A DNA stretch of 64,000 bases, taken from Hysterium pulicare CBS 123377. Lineage: Eukaryota; Ascomycota; Dothideomycetes; Hysteriales; Hysteriaceae. The stretch is taken from contig AJFK01000595.1 of the NCBI GenBank assembly GCA_000467715.1, positions 46,375 to 110,374 on the forward strand, given 5' to 3'. How positions within the stretch are numbered: the first letter of the stretch is position 1; each line of letters begins with the position of its first letter. Below, piece after piece: positions 1 to 11,287 of this stretch. The notes beneath the pieces are model-generated. The model saw only the letters and a program-made list of their open reading frames with translations, had not been told where the DNA came from and ran no database searches. Position numbers and translations under genes: made by a program.

Positions 1-74
1 ACATCACCAACCTGCTCGCCCACCCACCATATCAACCTACATCCTGACGAGTTCCGGGTCAATTCTTTGTCAAA

Positions 75-929
75 ATGAATCCATCTCCGCAGAAGCCTAC
101 CCCTAAGTGAGTATGATTGACTCTAATCTTTTGAAGAACACCACTGACATGCTTTAGATTGGGAACTATAATCATCACAGTCAGGGTCAAACCAACACAA
201 AACGCCCTACCCGATCGAATCAAAGACTTCTCCATCCACGAAAACATCTTAAATACCACATCCGACTACTTCAAAACACAACTCCAACACGCGCCTCGGT
301 CCGGGAACCACCGCGTAATTACCCTCATATGGACAGGGTATCTAATCTTCAGTATATACCAACAATGGCTATACTACGGCACCATCAGCACGACATTCGA
401 TCTCCGAGAGCACCGTGGCCCAGATCTACGGTCTTTGGGGAGACGACTAAAAGAGGAATACAACGATCTGCTTGGAAGTTGGATCTCGGGGCAGTGTATC
501 CAGGATGTGACATTCAGAGACACGGTCATGAGCGCTTTAGTAGAGAAACTTCGATCCATTAACGGCGATCCCTCACAACTCATCATGTGTCTAGATCCCA
601 CAACCATTCAAAAAATATACCAAAAAACACTCACAGACAGCACCTTGAGGACATTTTTAGTCGATGCCGTCGCCCAATCTGCGACAGTAGAGCAAATCCA
701 GCATTTCGCAGATGACGGGCAGAACTATCACCCTGATTTCATCAAAGGGCTTCTCGTGGCGCTGGCTAGGCAGCGAGGTCGAGCGCAGGTACCACCGCAT
801 GAAGCATTCAGTGCTGGTAGAACGCCTCGACACTCCCTTTCGAGTCAGAGAGGCGTTATTGTTCCGGACCAGTGCTTATATCACGAGCATACAAAGCACA
901 AAAAGCGGTGCTGGCGAGATAGGAGGTAG
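75..929 (+). CDS. BTB/POZ domain protein
   Basis: Exons 75-106 and 158-929; the 51 bp intron has donor GTGAGT, a CTGAC branch and acceptor TTTAG. The product is 267 aa. After a short leader the pattern of a fungal BTB/POZ domain appears: an extended strand, then FSIHENIL (roughly residues 30-40), then QQWLYYGTI at about residues 90-100. The C-terminal half is helical and ends in CLYHEHTKHKKRCW, close to the Cys/His-rich tail common in small fungal BTB proteins. BTB domains mediate dimerisation or binding to Cullin-3, but no partner domain such as MATH, Kelch or ankyrin is present, so the cellular role is unknown. The ATG at 75 was chosen because it splices in frame into the domain; without the intron the frame has no ATG start. 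Confident on family, not on function. Confidence 0.75.
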
Positions 930-1800
930 AATAGCGCTCGCTATTTTATTAAAAGCTTTCTGGACAGATATTGATCTTTTGGTTGGTGTGTCTTGCATAG
1001 GTAGTCGGTGGGCGTTGATGCGGGGAATGAATTCCGATGCGAAGATTATCACCGGCTATTATATGACCTACAGTGTACTCAGTCTTCCCTTCTCTTTTGG
1101 ATATGAGATGAATTGGATTAAGAAAAGAGCCGGACTTAGTCCGCACTCGATTCTCGGATCGATAAACCTTCGAGAGTAATGGTTCGTGTGAGATCTCCAT
1201 CAGGTTTTAACTACCTCATCTCACCTCACCTCACCTCACTTCCTCCAAAGGTTAATTCGCGGAATAAGATATATCGTCTCCCCGAACTCTACACCTCTCA
1301 ATACTGATTCCTAACGTTTATAAACCTAAGGGGGTCCTATATAGAAGCCTAAAATCCCAACAATTTTCAAATCCAGCAACCGTTAAACCAGCTCACTCCA
1401 CAGAAAACAATCTAGCCTCTTGTATGCTGGCGTTCGAGGAAGTCCAGCCACTTATTGAAAGCAAGTTTCTTCCCACAGTATGAAGTGAAAAAGAAATGAA
1501 GAAAGTGATAGAGAGAGGGGAAAAGAAGATTGCATGAAGGCACTTTTGCATCATTTATTAACCTTTTACCCAACTGAGCTAGCTAGCTGGGAACTTCATA
1601 GAACGGTCCAAGTTCGCATCGCGCCTCTCTCTGCCTCTGCGGCCTAAACCCGCTCGAAACCAGACAGAGCAAATATAGCACACTCCCAGCCCCTCCATCT
1701 AACCACTCACCCTCTACAAATACCACCCCCTCTCTACCCCAAATTTACCCCGCTCGAAAACTCCAACCACCCCCTAAAGTCTCGAGCCCCTCGCTATGAT
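930..1800. other. Intergenic, convergent 3' regions
   Basis: This lies between the ends of the BTB gene and the formaldehyde dehydrogenase gene. A frame open at 712-1179 overlaps the BTB 3' end out of frame and has no recognisable domain. The region holds a short pentamer repeat (1216-1240) and a pyrimidine-rich tract around 1680-1760. No gene is supported. Confidence 0.6.
1216..1240. repeat. TCACC pentamer microsatellite
   Basis: Five consecutive 5-mers: TCATC, three exact TCACC units, then TCACT. It is a simple repeat in noncoding DNA. Confidence 0.8.
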
Positions 1801-3510
<1,710 letters not shown>

Positions 3511-4211
3511 ATTGGAGATATGTTCTATAGATCAATTGGGACGAATATCCTCTAGAATTGGCGTAAAGAAGGTTATAGGAGTAAAGGGAAGGATGGGTAC
3601 GAAGGAGAAGAGAAGAGTAAAGGCCGGGCAGTAGGGACACAAATTAAAGGCTATGTCGGCCATCTATAAAGCTCGGTAGATATCATGTGGGGTTCTTCAC
3701 GCCCCATGATGTCGTGTTAGGTACTGCTGCCCCTCCTAGTGCCCCTCTTTTCCCCGTTCGGGGAAAACATCTCGACATTACCGCCGGACAAAAGTCGGAT
3801 TCCACCTCTTAAAGGCGCATATTACTCGGGTTTCTTCCAATTGCCATGTTCTGGACGAAACGTCTGACAATTGCACTTACAGGACACGCCGGGATCGATG
3901 GACCATCTTGGATGCCAATTGCTGTGCCATTGATACGGAATATTTTACCAGATATGGACCCGCTCTTCGATAACACGTACTAGAAATAACAAGTCGCACA
4001 TGAGAGAAGCAAAGGAAAATGCATTGATATCAAACATGCCTACCAGACGCCAGCAAATGCAACCAGGTATATACATACACAGTTGCAAGCCGAAAAATCA
4101 AGCCAAACCAAATCAAATGCCTCTCGATGCACCTCGAAATAATGGTATAGACAGGCTTACAGCCAACCATCTATGAACACCGGCTTCCCGCTAAACCGCA
4201 CTCCTCGCCTT
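3511..4211. other. Intergenic, promoter side of the ADH gene
   Basis: About 700 bp upstream of the formaldehyde dehydrogenase start and downstream of the peroxiredoxin-like gene. No open frame with recognisable similarity is present. Confidence 0.6.
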
Positions 4212-5414
4212 TCATGCAGTTTTGGATGGATTCACAGCAGGTTTCTCTTCCTCAAGCATCTTCTTCTCGTTCCGCTTCTCTTCCTTGTGATGTCTCCCCC
4301 AACTCCCACTTCGCCTTCCCTCTTTCACCTGTTTGATGGTATGACTCCACCGCTTCCGCATTGGAGGTTTTGTGTCGTCCAGCCCAATCACTTTCCTGAG
4401 CTCTGTCACTTCCGCGTGGTCTCTGGTGTTTCGCATCCTATGGCACCAGACCACCTTGCCCTTCTGAAACATGAACTCCCCGCCGACTTGCTTGAAGTCA
4501 CCCCCATTCAACGCGTCCTTCCCTGTTTTCAGGCCCTGCACGATACTTTGCACGCTTGTGGCGAAGAAGTTGCTTTGTATGTACTCGGGCTTCTTCTTGC
4601 CGAGATCAAGTGTTCGGTTCATTCCGAGAAGATCGTATAGTTTGCGGGTCGGGTCTGCGTACACTGGGAATGGGCATGATGTTGTTTGAACGTACATGTC
4701 GATCAATTGTGGGCGACCACAGCCGATGACGGTTATGAAGGTGGGAGTTGGAAGGGAAAGTAGGGATTCGGGAGTTATCGAGGAAGAGAGGGTTCGAAGG
4801 TATTCTTGACAGTTCTGTGATTCTAGTTAGCACGAGTTGTCAAGCATCCACCATTCGAGGTTGCCAATGCAGGCTGTCGGGAAGTAGAGAAGTCTTCCTC
4901 GGGTCCCAAACGCTCAAGCTACCAACAAGGCGTAAACAAACAGGAATTCACTCACCCCACAGAAGAAATGTCGAACGAAAATAATCAACTGTCTCGGCGC
5001 AACTCCCTCCCCCGCATACAGACTCTTAAACGGCCTACTATGCCCCTGCGCATCCAGCACCAGCAGATCTTTACACTTCTCAAGGTCGTCTTTTGTAGGT
5101 AGATCATTGTTCACATTCACATCCCCCATGAAATCGAGTTCCAGTTCACCTGCCGGTGTCTCTGCCGGTGTCTCTGCTGGCGTTGGAGGCTCGCTGGGCT
5201 TTTCCTCAGCTTCAGGCCCTGATTTCGACGCCGGCGGAGTAGGATTGGTGACGCCATTTGTCGGTGCTGCTGGTGTTGCTGACAGCGCTGTCGCAGCGGC
5301 TGGTATCGCGGTAGCTGATTCAGAGGAGGGAGGTGGTGTAGGTTCCGCTTTGGTAGAAGGTGATTCTATCGTCGCTTTTTCCATAGCAGGCGTAACTTCA
5401 GTAGTGGCAGTCAT
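4212..5414 (-). CDS. Peroxiredoxin-like 2 / AhpC-TSA family protein
   Basis: Exons 4956-5414 and 4212-4814 (intron donor GTGAGT, acceptor ACAG) give 353 aa. The first ~100 residues are a low-complexity Pro/Ala/Thr/Glu leader. The thioredoxin-like fold starts near LVLDAQGHSRPFKSLY, with RQLIIFVRHFFCGNCQEYL carrying a CxxC pair (CGNC) that is formed exactly across the splice junction. It continues with VIGCGRP, PFPVYADPTRKLYDLLG and GGEFMF. This is the pattern of the PRXL2/AAED1 group, thiol-redox proteins whose substrates are poorly known. The C-terminal ~50 residues are Lys/Arg/Glu-rich, with a GRHHKEEKRNEKK stretch. The ATG at 5414 is the first of the open frame. Family is confident; peroxidase activity is an inference. 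Confidence 0.85.
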
Positions 5415-6484
5415 AATAAAGTTAAATCAAAAAGTGGTTGAGAGTATAGGAGTGTTCCGAGGTTGTGGAAGTCAGGGCCGGCTGAAGGCGCAAAGGATTT
5501 GAAGATCTGTAGATCTGGAAGCTGCCCCTGCGTGCGTGTGGGAGGATGTGTTCCTGACAAGCAGGGTGCCTGACAAGATGAGATATACAACGCTTGTGCG
5601 GATTACGGCGCAGCAGAATAAGCAACAAAATGCAGCGTGTCCAAAAGCCGCAGAGCTGAAGATGCTTTCTCAAGCCTGTGACATCAGCGCCAGCCCGGCG
5701 CGACCAGGTTTTCTACATGGGCTGGTCGCGCCCCCTTCACCAGGACCCTGACGCTAAACCTATCTGCGCATTCCAAGATCTTCGGCGGCAGCCAATCTTC
5801 TCAGCAAAAGCTTCACGGAGCTTCTCGCTGCTTCGCGTTGCTGGTCTGACTCGCCGCAGACCGGGTGGCAGAGGTGTGAGAGAGATCGTGTGAGGGTCTC
5901 AGCATGGTTTCACAACATGTGTGGACGCCGTTACAGCGGTCGCACCCGGGCGCTAGACAGGGGGATTGTTGGCTTTGGTAATGGCTGCATCTCACCTTTC
6001 GGGACCTTGGGGTTCAATTAGCTTCGCCTCGTACATCTCAGAGAGTTGTGAATCTTGGTCTGGTATCATTTTTAGAGATCAATCAGTTCGTCAGAGCTTC
6101 TGTCTAGTAAGGCCACAGTTGCCAGCTTCGAATAGTAGCAGTAAGCCTCAATACGCCTCCCCATTGATCACTCATCCCTCAAATTGAAATGCCACTTTTT
6201 GATATTAAGATTACAGCATATAATGTGTCCCGAGTAATGGTCCTACTCCCAGCAAGAGAGACATTTACAGATCCCTGATCTGTCGTCCCATTTACCAACC
6301 TCCCATTAATTCCCCATAGTCTCTTTCCTAGAGAAATCCGCACCCGAGACACAAAATGAGACAGCTTTTTTACAAGCCCCTTGTTCAGATATACCAGTCT
6401 GAGAAGATAAAAGGCATCTAGAGCCGACCATGGCCGTGGCCAAGCCGGTTCTCACGGGATTTCCCTAACTCACCCATACCTTCT
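5415..6484. other. Intergenic with an inverted repeat
   Basis: About 1.07 kb between the start of the peroxiredoxin-like gene and the end of the SET gene. Only short unsupported frames are present. It contains the inverted repeat at 5697-5732. Confidence 0.55.
5697..5732. repeat. Perfect 11 bp inverted repeat
   Basis: GGCGCGACCAG at 5697-5707 and its exact reverse complement CTGGTCGCGCC at 5722-5732 are separated by 14 bases. It lies about 280 bp upstream of the peroxiredoxin-like start. It could be a hairpin or a dimeric factor site. Confidence 0.7.
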
Positions 6485-7524
6485 TCACGCCTTTGCTTTG
6501 CTCTCCTTCATCGCGCTCAACTTGTCCCTGATACGTAGCGCAATGCGTTTGTAATCTGGAATTTCTGGGTGGTCGTCACCGCGACAGTCGATTTGGATTC
6601 GGAGGGCTTTGGTAATTGCTTGGAGAGCGTTCTCGAATTCTCCGTTGTCTTCGCAGATTAGGGCAATATCCACATATCTGGATAGCAATTGTTAGTCTTG
6701 AACACATATTGTGTTGCTAAAACTTACGTGTAGGCAAGCCTATCCGTCCACTCGCCCTCAGCTAACTGCAAGCTTGCCATCTCCAGTAGCATTGGAATGT
6801 GGTCGTTCTTCAACGTGCCAATCGCCAAGCCTTTGCCTCGGAATGGCGACAGTAGATCGTTCAACTCCGCCAGACGATATCGTCGTTGTGCGCTCTGGGC
6901 CGCCCAGCTGTCCGGGTCAGAACTATCTCCACAGGCGGGACATTGGCAGACAAAGCCATAATGCCTCAGCTCCCAGTGTCGCAAGTTCTTGTCATGATAT
7001 GGATCGCAATAGCAAAGAGTAATCTCTTCGCCAGCCTTGATATCTTCGACCGCATGGATAGTTTCCTTGCCGATACATACGTTCCAGGCGAAGAAGGCAT
7101 TCGAATTGCATGAGTGGTTGAAACGAGCGGCGTGGTAGAAGACCGCAGCTCCTTTGCCCATTTCCATGCAGTTGGTCTGAAAGACTGAGATTAAGCTCTT
7201 CTCCTTTCCGACTCGGGCGTTGTGCTGTTCTTCTATGCGTTTGCGTTCGATGTCGTCGACTGATGGGTGGATTCGGAGAGGCCATTTTGCCGGATCTTGA
7301 CCATGTGATGAGTGAAGTTCGAAGTAGCGCTTTAGCTGCTCTGGCGAAAGCTTTTGGGCCTGCGCTTGGATATCCTCAAGAAAGTAATAGCCTTTTGGAA
7401 TGCTGAGAAGCGGCTCATCGGTAAGGATACGCGTGCCCCGGGGGATGTCTTTGAGAGCATAGGCACCGTAGCCCTTTCCTTCCTCATTGCGGAGTTCATA
7501 ATAGTCTTGACCGTCTACTCTCAT
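6485..7524 (-). CDS. SET-domain protein (SMYD-like, no MYND finger)
   Basis: Exons 6728-7524 and 6485-6677; the 50 bp intron has donor GTAAGT and acceptor CCAG. The product is 329 aa. The SET domain covers roughly residues 8-175: GKGYGAYALKDIPRGTRIL at the start, RFNHSCNSNAFFAWN (NHSC at 136-139) and GEEITLCYCD (165-174). A post-SET zinc motif follows with C193, C195 and C198. The C-terminal part is helical and resembles the TPR-like tail of SMYD-type proteins. All key SET residues are present, so it is probably an active lysine methyltransferase, but histone and non-histone targets cannot be told apart. Its ATG at 7524 lies only 22 bp downstream of the neighbouring gene's stop codon. Confidence 0.88.
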
Positions 7525-7546
7525 TAGCTTCTAAAAGGCCTGTAGA

Positions 7547-8278
7547 TCAAGATACAAAGTCCAATGCTGGCGTACCTGGAGCCGTGGGAGTTTCAGGATC
7601 CTTTTCAATTACTGGAGCTTTTCCAATCTCCATCATCTTTAGAAGATTTTCGCGCTTTGCAACTGCTGCAATCTTTGATTCTTCAGGACTCAATCCTAAA
7701 GCCTGCGGGTCTTCTGGAGCCTTCGATATTGCTTCATCCGTCTCCACCTCTTCCACCGCCTTCACTTTCCCTCCTACATTCTCGTTTCTCTCCTCCGCGA
7801 TCTTCGCAGCATTCAAATTGAGTTCCTCAATTCTCTTCCTCAGCATCTCACTCTGCCTTGCAAGAACCTCTTTCGCATCTGTCACCGACGCGGCCCTCAA
7901 CCTCGCCCTCTTACTCAAATCCAACTCCTCAATCTTCTTCTCAAGCAGCGCACTCTCTTCTCGCTGCTTCTGCTTCGGGCTCGACGCGCCATCATTCCCA
8001 TTCATCGAGATCTGGCGATTCGTGATCTCAAAGGGGAAGGATTCTGGAGAGTTTGGCGGTGGAGCGGGACTGAGGAGTGGGGAATTCACGTCGAGCGATT
8101 GTGGGCTTGCGGGCGTCATCGTTCCTGGTGAGGTGGCGGTGGAGAGGATTGCGGGCGTGTTTTGCGGCCCGGGTGGGAACTCTTCTGCACCTCTGGGGAT
8201 TGTAAACGCGCGAGTAGGACTCAGGGTTGGGTGATAGTGAGGGAAGCCGATGTCGATGTCGCCAACGACGGCGGCCAT
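7547..8278 (-). CDS. Hypothetical coiled-coil protein
   Basis: A single-exon frame of 243 aa from the ATG at 8278. The N-terminal ~100 residues are Pro/Ser/Thr-rich and likely disordered. From about residue 105 there are charged heptad-like stretches, including two related segments, LLEKKIEELDLSKRARLR and MLRKRIEELNLNAAK, suggesting a duplicated coiled coil. I recognise no known domain. The gene ends 22 bp before the SET gene on the same strand, which is very tight for a fungus. It may be co-transcribed with that gene, or the two may be one gene with a splice I cannot place. Confidence 0.55.
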   Translation of the reverse strand: MAAVVGDIDIGFPHYHPTLSPTRAFTIPRGAEEFPPGPQNTPAILSTATSPGTMTPASPQSLDVNSPLLSPAPPPNSPESFPFEITNRQISMNGNDGASSPKQKQREESALLEKKIEELDLSKRARLRAASVTDAKEVLARQSEMLRKRIEELNLNAAKIAEERNENVGGKVKAVEEVETDEAISKAPEDPQALGLSPEESKIAAVAKRENLLKMMEIGKAPVIEKDPETPTAPGTPALDFVS

Positions 8279-8851
8279 GGTTGCTGTTATTAGTAGTGAG
8301 CCTCTCTAGGTGGTGTTAAGTTGGCTTCTAGAAGTAAGAGTTGAGAAACGGAGGTGGTGTGAACGGAGGAGGTTTCGTAGTTGGGCGGTCTGTGAGCGAA
8401 TCTTGGAGGCGCGCAGTGTTTATATGCTAATGTAGCTTCAAGGCCGCTTTGATCCTTCAGGTGAAGTTCAAGAGCCACCGCTCAAACTTGCTCCTTCCGC
8501 TGAGATTCGGCTACCTTTACCGCTGTTTGCTACGCGGGTGTGGAGAAATTGGGATCGGAGGGTCCAGACTCTCAGTGAAGGAAGGAGCGCTTGAAGTTGG
8601 GCAAACTGCGAATTGAGGAAGCCTTCACCCAACACACGCTTCTTTATCTTCCGCTTAGCTAACACCACAAAGGGTATCATAGCTGAATCAGACTCTGGGA
8701 AGTGCATAAAGCCGGGTTGCCATCCTTAAAGTTGGTTGGGAAACATGAAATAGGATCTTCTAGACTTGTACCGGCAAAGGAGTTCACAGTACAACCAATA
8801 ATGACGCCCATTGTGAACCATTTCTATTCATTCAATTCCCTGAAGCCCTAC
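8279..8851. other. Intergenic, no gene seen
   Basis: This lies between the coiled-coil protein start and the amidase end. Short minus-strand frames at 8290-8707 have no recognisable content; it is probably promoter plus amidase 3' UTR. Confidence 0.55.
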
Positions 8852-10525
8852 CTACAGCACCCCCACCGGGTATGCTTTTGGTATATTCTGGTTATCAGGC
8901 TTTACCGCTGGCACTGTAGAGTAATTCTTCGCTTCAACCATCTCTTTCGCCCATACCGGCGACCTCCTCACATGCGTCAGCTGTTCGATTTGATACCCAA
9001 TCTGCAACAGCTTCTCCTCTTGCCACGGTCTTCCCAGAATCTCCATCCCAATAGGCACTCCAATCGGTGCCTCTTCAGTTTTCGGGCTGAACCCTGCAGG
9101 AACAGTCACTACAGGTGAGCCGGTCAAAGCGGCGAGAATCCCGTTGCGGCCAGATTGTGAAGGTGAACCGATCTTGACTACCAGGTTCTTCTGCTCTGGG
9201 TATATGATTGCGTCGAGATTGTTCTTAGAGAACGTTGATTGAAGTGCGACTGTTAAGTTTTTGATTCCAGTTTGGACTGTATCATACGTAGCATTTGAGG
9301 TCGAGGATACCAGTGCGGTATTGACGTACTCATACTGCGACGGGATGACTAGGAACTTACCACCCTCTCCAGAGCTATTGGTGGCGTATAGCTCGGGAAG
9401 CGTGTCAGGATGCGTTCCGCCTAGACTAGGTCGCGAGAGGTAGGCGTCCATGGATTCGCGGTATTCGTACCGCTGAACGTCAAGTGAGCCGATTGCTGTT
9501 GCATTGTAGATGGTCTCATTGATGGGTACGACGGTCACTCCAGCTGAGCGAAGCCTAGCAACCATATCATCCATTGCCTTGTTCACTGGAGTCGTCTCAT
9601 TGCTGGAAGTCCGGTTGAAGAAACCATTCAAAAGGCCTAAACGAAGGCCTTTCAACGTGCTGGCCGTAACAGACTCGGCATAATCCAAGTTTCTTGACGC
9701 CGCTGGCACGAGAGCAGTAGCATTGTCCATAGGATCAAAGCCTGCCCCAGTCGTCATAGCAGTCAACGCGATCGCAACATCCTTGACAGATCGTCCTATG
9801 GCTCCAATGGTATCTTGCGTAAAAGATATAGGAATGATCCCGGTTCGAGTAATCAAGCCTCTTGTTGGCCGGATACTAAAAAGCGAATTCGCTGAAGCCG
9901 GACTTCGAAGAGAATTGACCGTATCTGTCCCCGTCCCAAAGACAGCGAAGGAGGCAGCGACTGCAGCTCCTGTTCCGCCCGAGCTGCCTCCAGGAGTTCT
10001 CGTGGAATCGTACGGGTTGATGGTCTGGCCGCCTAAGGACGAGACACTGATACCTTCTAGTGCTAACTCATGCAGATTTGCCTTCCCAAGGATGATGGCG
10101 CCAGCTCGCTTCAACGCTGCTACTGAAGGGGCATCGACTGATGGTTGGGAATCGGCTAAGGCTAGATTTCCTCCGGTGGTTGGTATATCAGAGGTATCGT
10201 AGTTATCTTTTAGGAGAATTGGGATGCAAAATAAAGAACCTGTAGCGTTTCCAGCGGCCAGAGACGCATCGAAAGTATCGGCAATTGCCAAGGCGTTCGG
10301 ATTGAGAGCGATGATAGCATTGACGTGTGAATCAAAAGCTTCAATTCTTGCTAGGAATGACGATACGATATCTCGACATGATGAAAGACCGCTGTATAAA
10401 CTGTGATGGACGGAGTCGATGGTTGCTTCCCGAGCATCGAAACCTGTACTTTGAGCTTGAGCTAGCCCGACGAGGAGGCCTGTCAAGCGCAGCAGATGGA
10501 TTACCAACCTCTTGGGATTAAACAT
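8852..10525 (-). CDS. Secreted amidase-signature family hydrolase
   Basis: An intronless frame of 557 aa from the ATG at 10525. Residues ~1-24 look like a signal peptide (LLRLTGLLVGLAQAQ), and many N-x-S/T sites suggest passage through the secretory pathway. The amidase-signature core follows: catalytic Lys106 in PILLKDNYD, the Gly/Ser loop TPGGSSGGTG with the cis-Ser at about 182, and the nucleophile position Ser205 in TDTVNSLRSPA. The usual sequence around the nucleophile is GGSxRxPA; here Val-Asn replaces Gly-Gly before the Ser, while Ser, Arg and Pro-Ala are kept. The family hydrolyses amide bonds of varied substrates, so the substrate cannot be named. Family is confident; activity is probable. 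Confidence 0.9.
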   Translation of the reverse strand: MFNPKRLVIHLLRLTGLLVGLAQAQSTGFDAREATIDSVHHSLYSGLSSCRDIVSSFLARIEAFDSHVNAIIALNPNALAIADTFDASLAAGNATGSLFCIPILLKDNYDTSDIPTTGGNLALADSQPSVDAPSVAALKRAGAIILGKANLHELALEGISVSSLGGQTINPYDSTRTPGGSSGGTGAAVAASFAVFGTGTDTVNSLRSPASANSLFSIRPTRGLITRTGIIPISFTQDTIGAIGRSVKDVAIALTAMTTGAGFDPMDNATALVPAASRNLDYAESVTASTLKGLRLGLLNGFFNRTSSNETTPVNKAMDDMVARLRSAGVTVVPINETIYNATAIGSLDVQRYEYRESMDAYLSRPSLGGTHPDTLPELYATNSSGEGGKFLVIPSQYEYVNTALVSSTSNATYDTVQTGIKNLTVALQSTFSKNNLDAIIYPEQKNLVVKIGSPSQSGRNGILAALTGSPVVTVPAGFSPKTEEAPIGVPIGMEILGRPWQEEKLLQIGYQIEQLTHVRRSPVWAKEMVEAKNYSTVPAVKPDNQNIPKAYPVGVL

Positions 10526-11287
10526 TTAGTATTGTCACGAAATGAGACGGGGAATCGAGAACGTTACTGTATTCAATGTCCCCGGTACCTGGGAACGCAT
10601 AGTTCTTATACTTTTCAGATAAGATCGCGGCTACTTGGGACAAGACCCACTCCAAGAAAAACTTCGCCGATATTTGCAAATCGTCAGCATTACCGGGCTT
10701 CCAAGCTTGCTGTGCCTGTGTGCCGTGACGTTTGCGATATCGCTTACGAGTGGATTCAAAGATATCTTGCCGATGACGTTGATCTATGAGTGGGGAAACT
10801 GCTGGCAGAAATGAACGTTCACAAGGCCTTTGAGCGAGTTGAGAGTTAAGTCAATGCCATGATGTGTTAGAATTATCTGAAGGCCACCCCTCGTTCTAAG
10901 TCGTTCATAGCAAATGAATACAGGAACGATGAGGAGAAGCGCGAAGTCTCCAGATGTTATGGCATTCGACTTGTGCTAGACTTAATTAGGCAGGAGGTAT
11001 CTTCCAAAATGCCAAGATGCGCAAATATCATTATGTAGGTCGATAACCCTTTGAAAGCGTGAAATCTGACACTATATTGAAATATCTCTTCATAAAAGAA
11101 GCTGTGCATGCAGTTGCTACACGAGACGGATGTTCGAGTGCGCATCGGACTCCGTAGTATCTCCATATTCGTCGCTCAAGGAACGCTGCTAACTGCATTC
11201 AGGAGAATGTATGTTATGTTGCAATCTACCAAGATGGTCTGACATTATAGTTCGCTCGAAACCATAGAGGCCGCCGTGTTGACCTGC
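10526..11287. other. Intergenic, no gene seen
   Basis: About 760 bp between the amidase start and the transporter end. No supported ORF, RNA or repeat. Confidence 0.55.

Noticed and set aside
712-1179. 156-codon plus frame overlapping the BTB gene end
   Set aside because: It is out of frame with the BTB reading frame, which continues to a family-like CLYHEH tail; the overlap frame has no domain.
9723-10202. 159-codon frame opposite the amidase
   Set aside because: It is an antisense shadow of a well-supported amidase coding frame.
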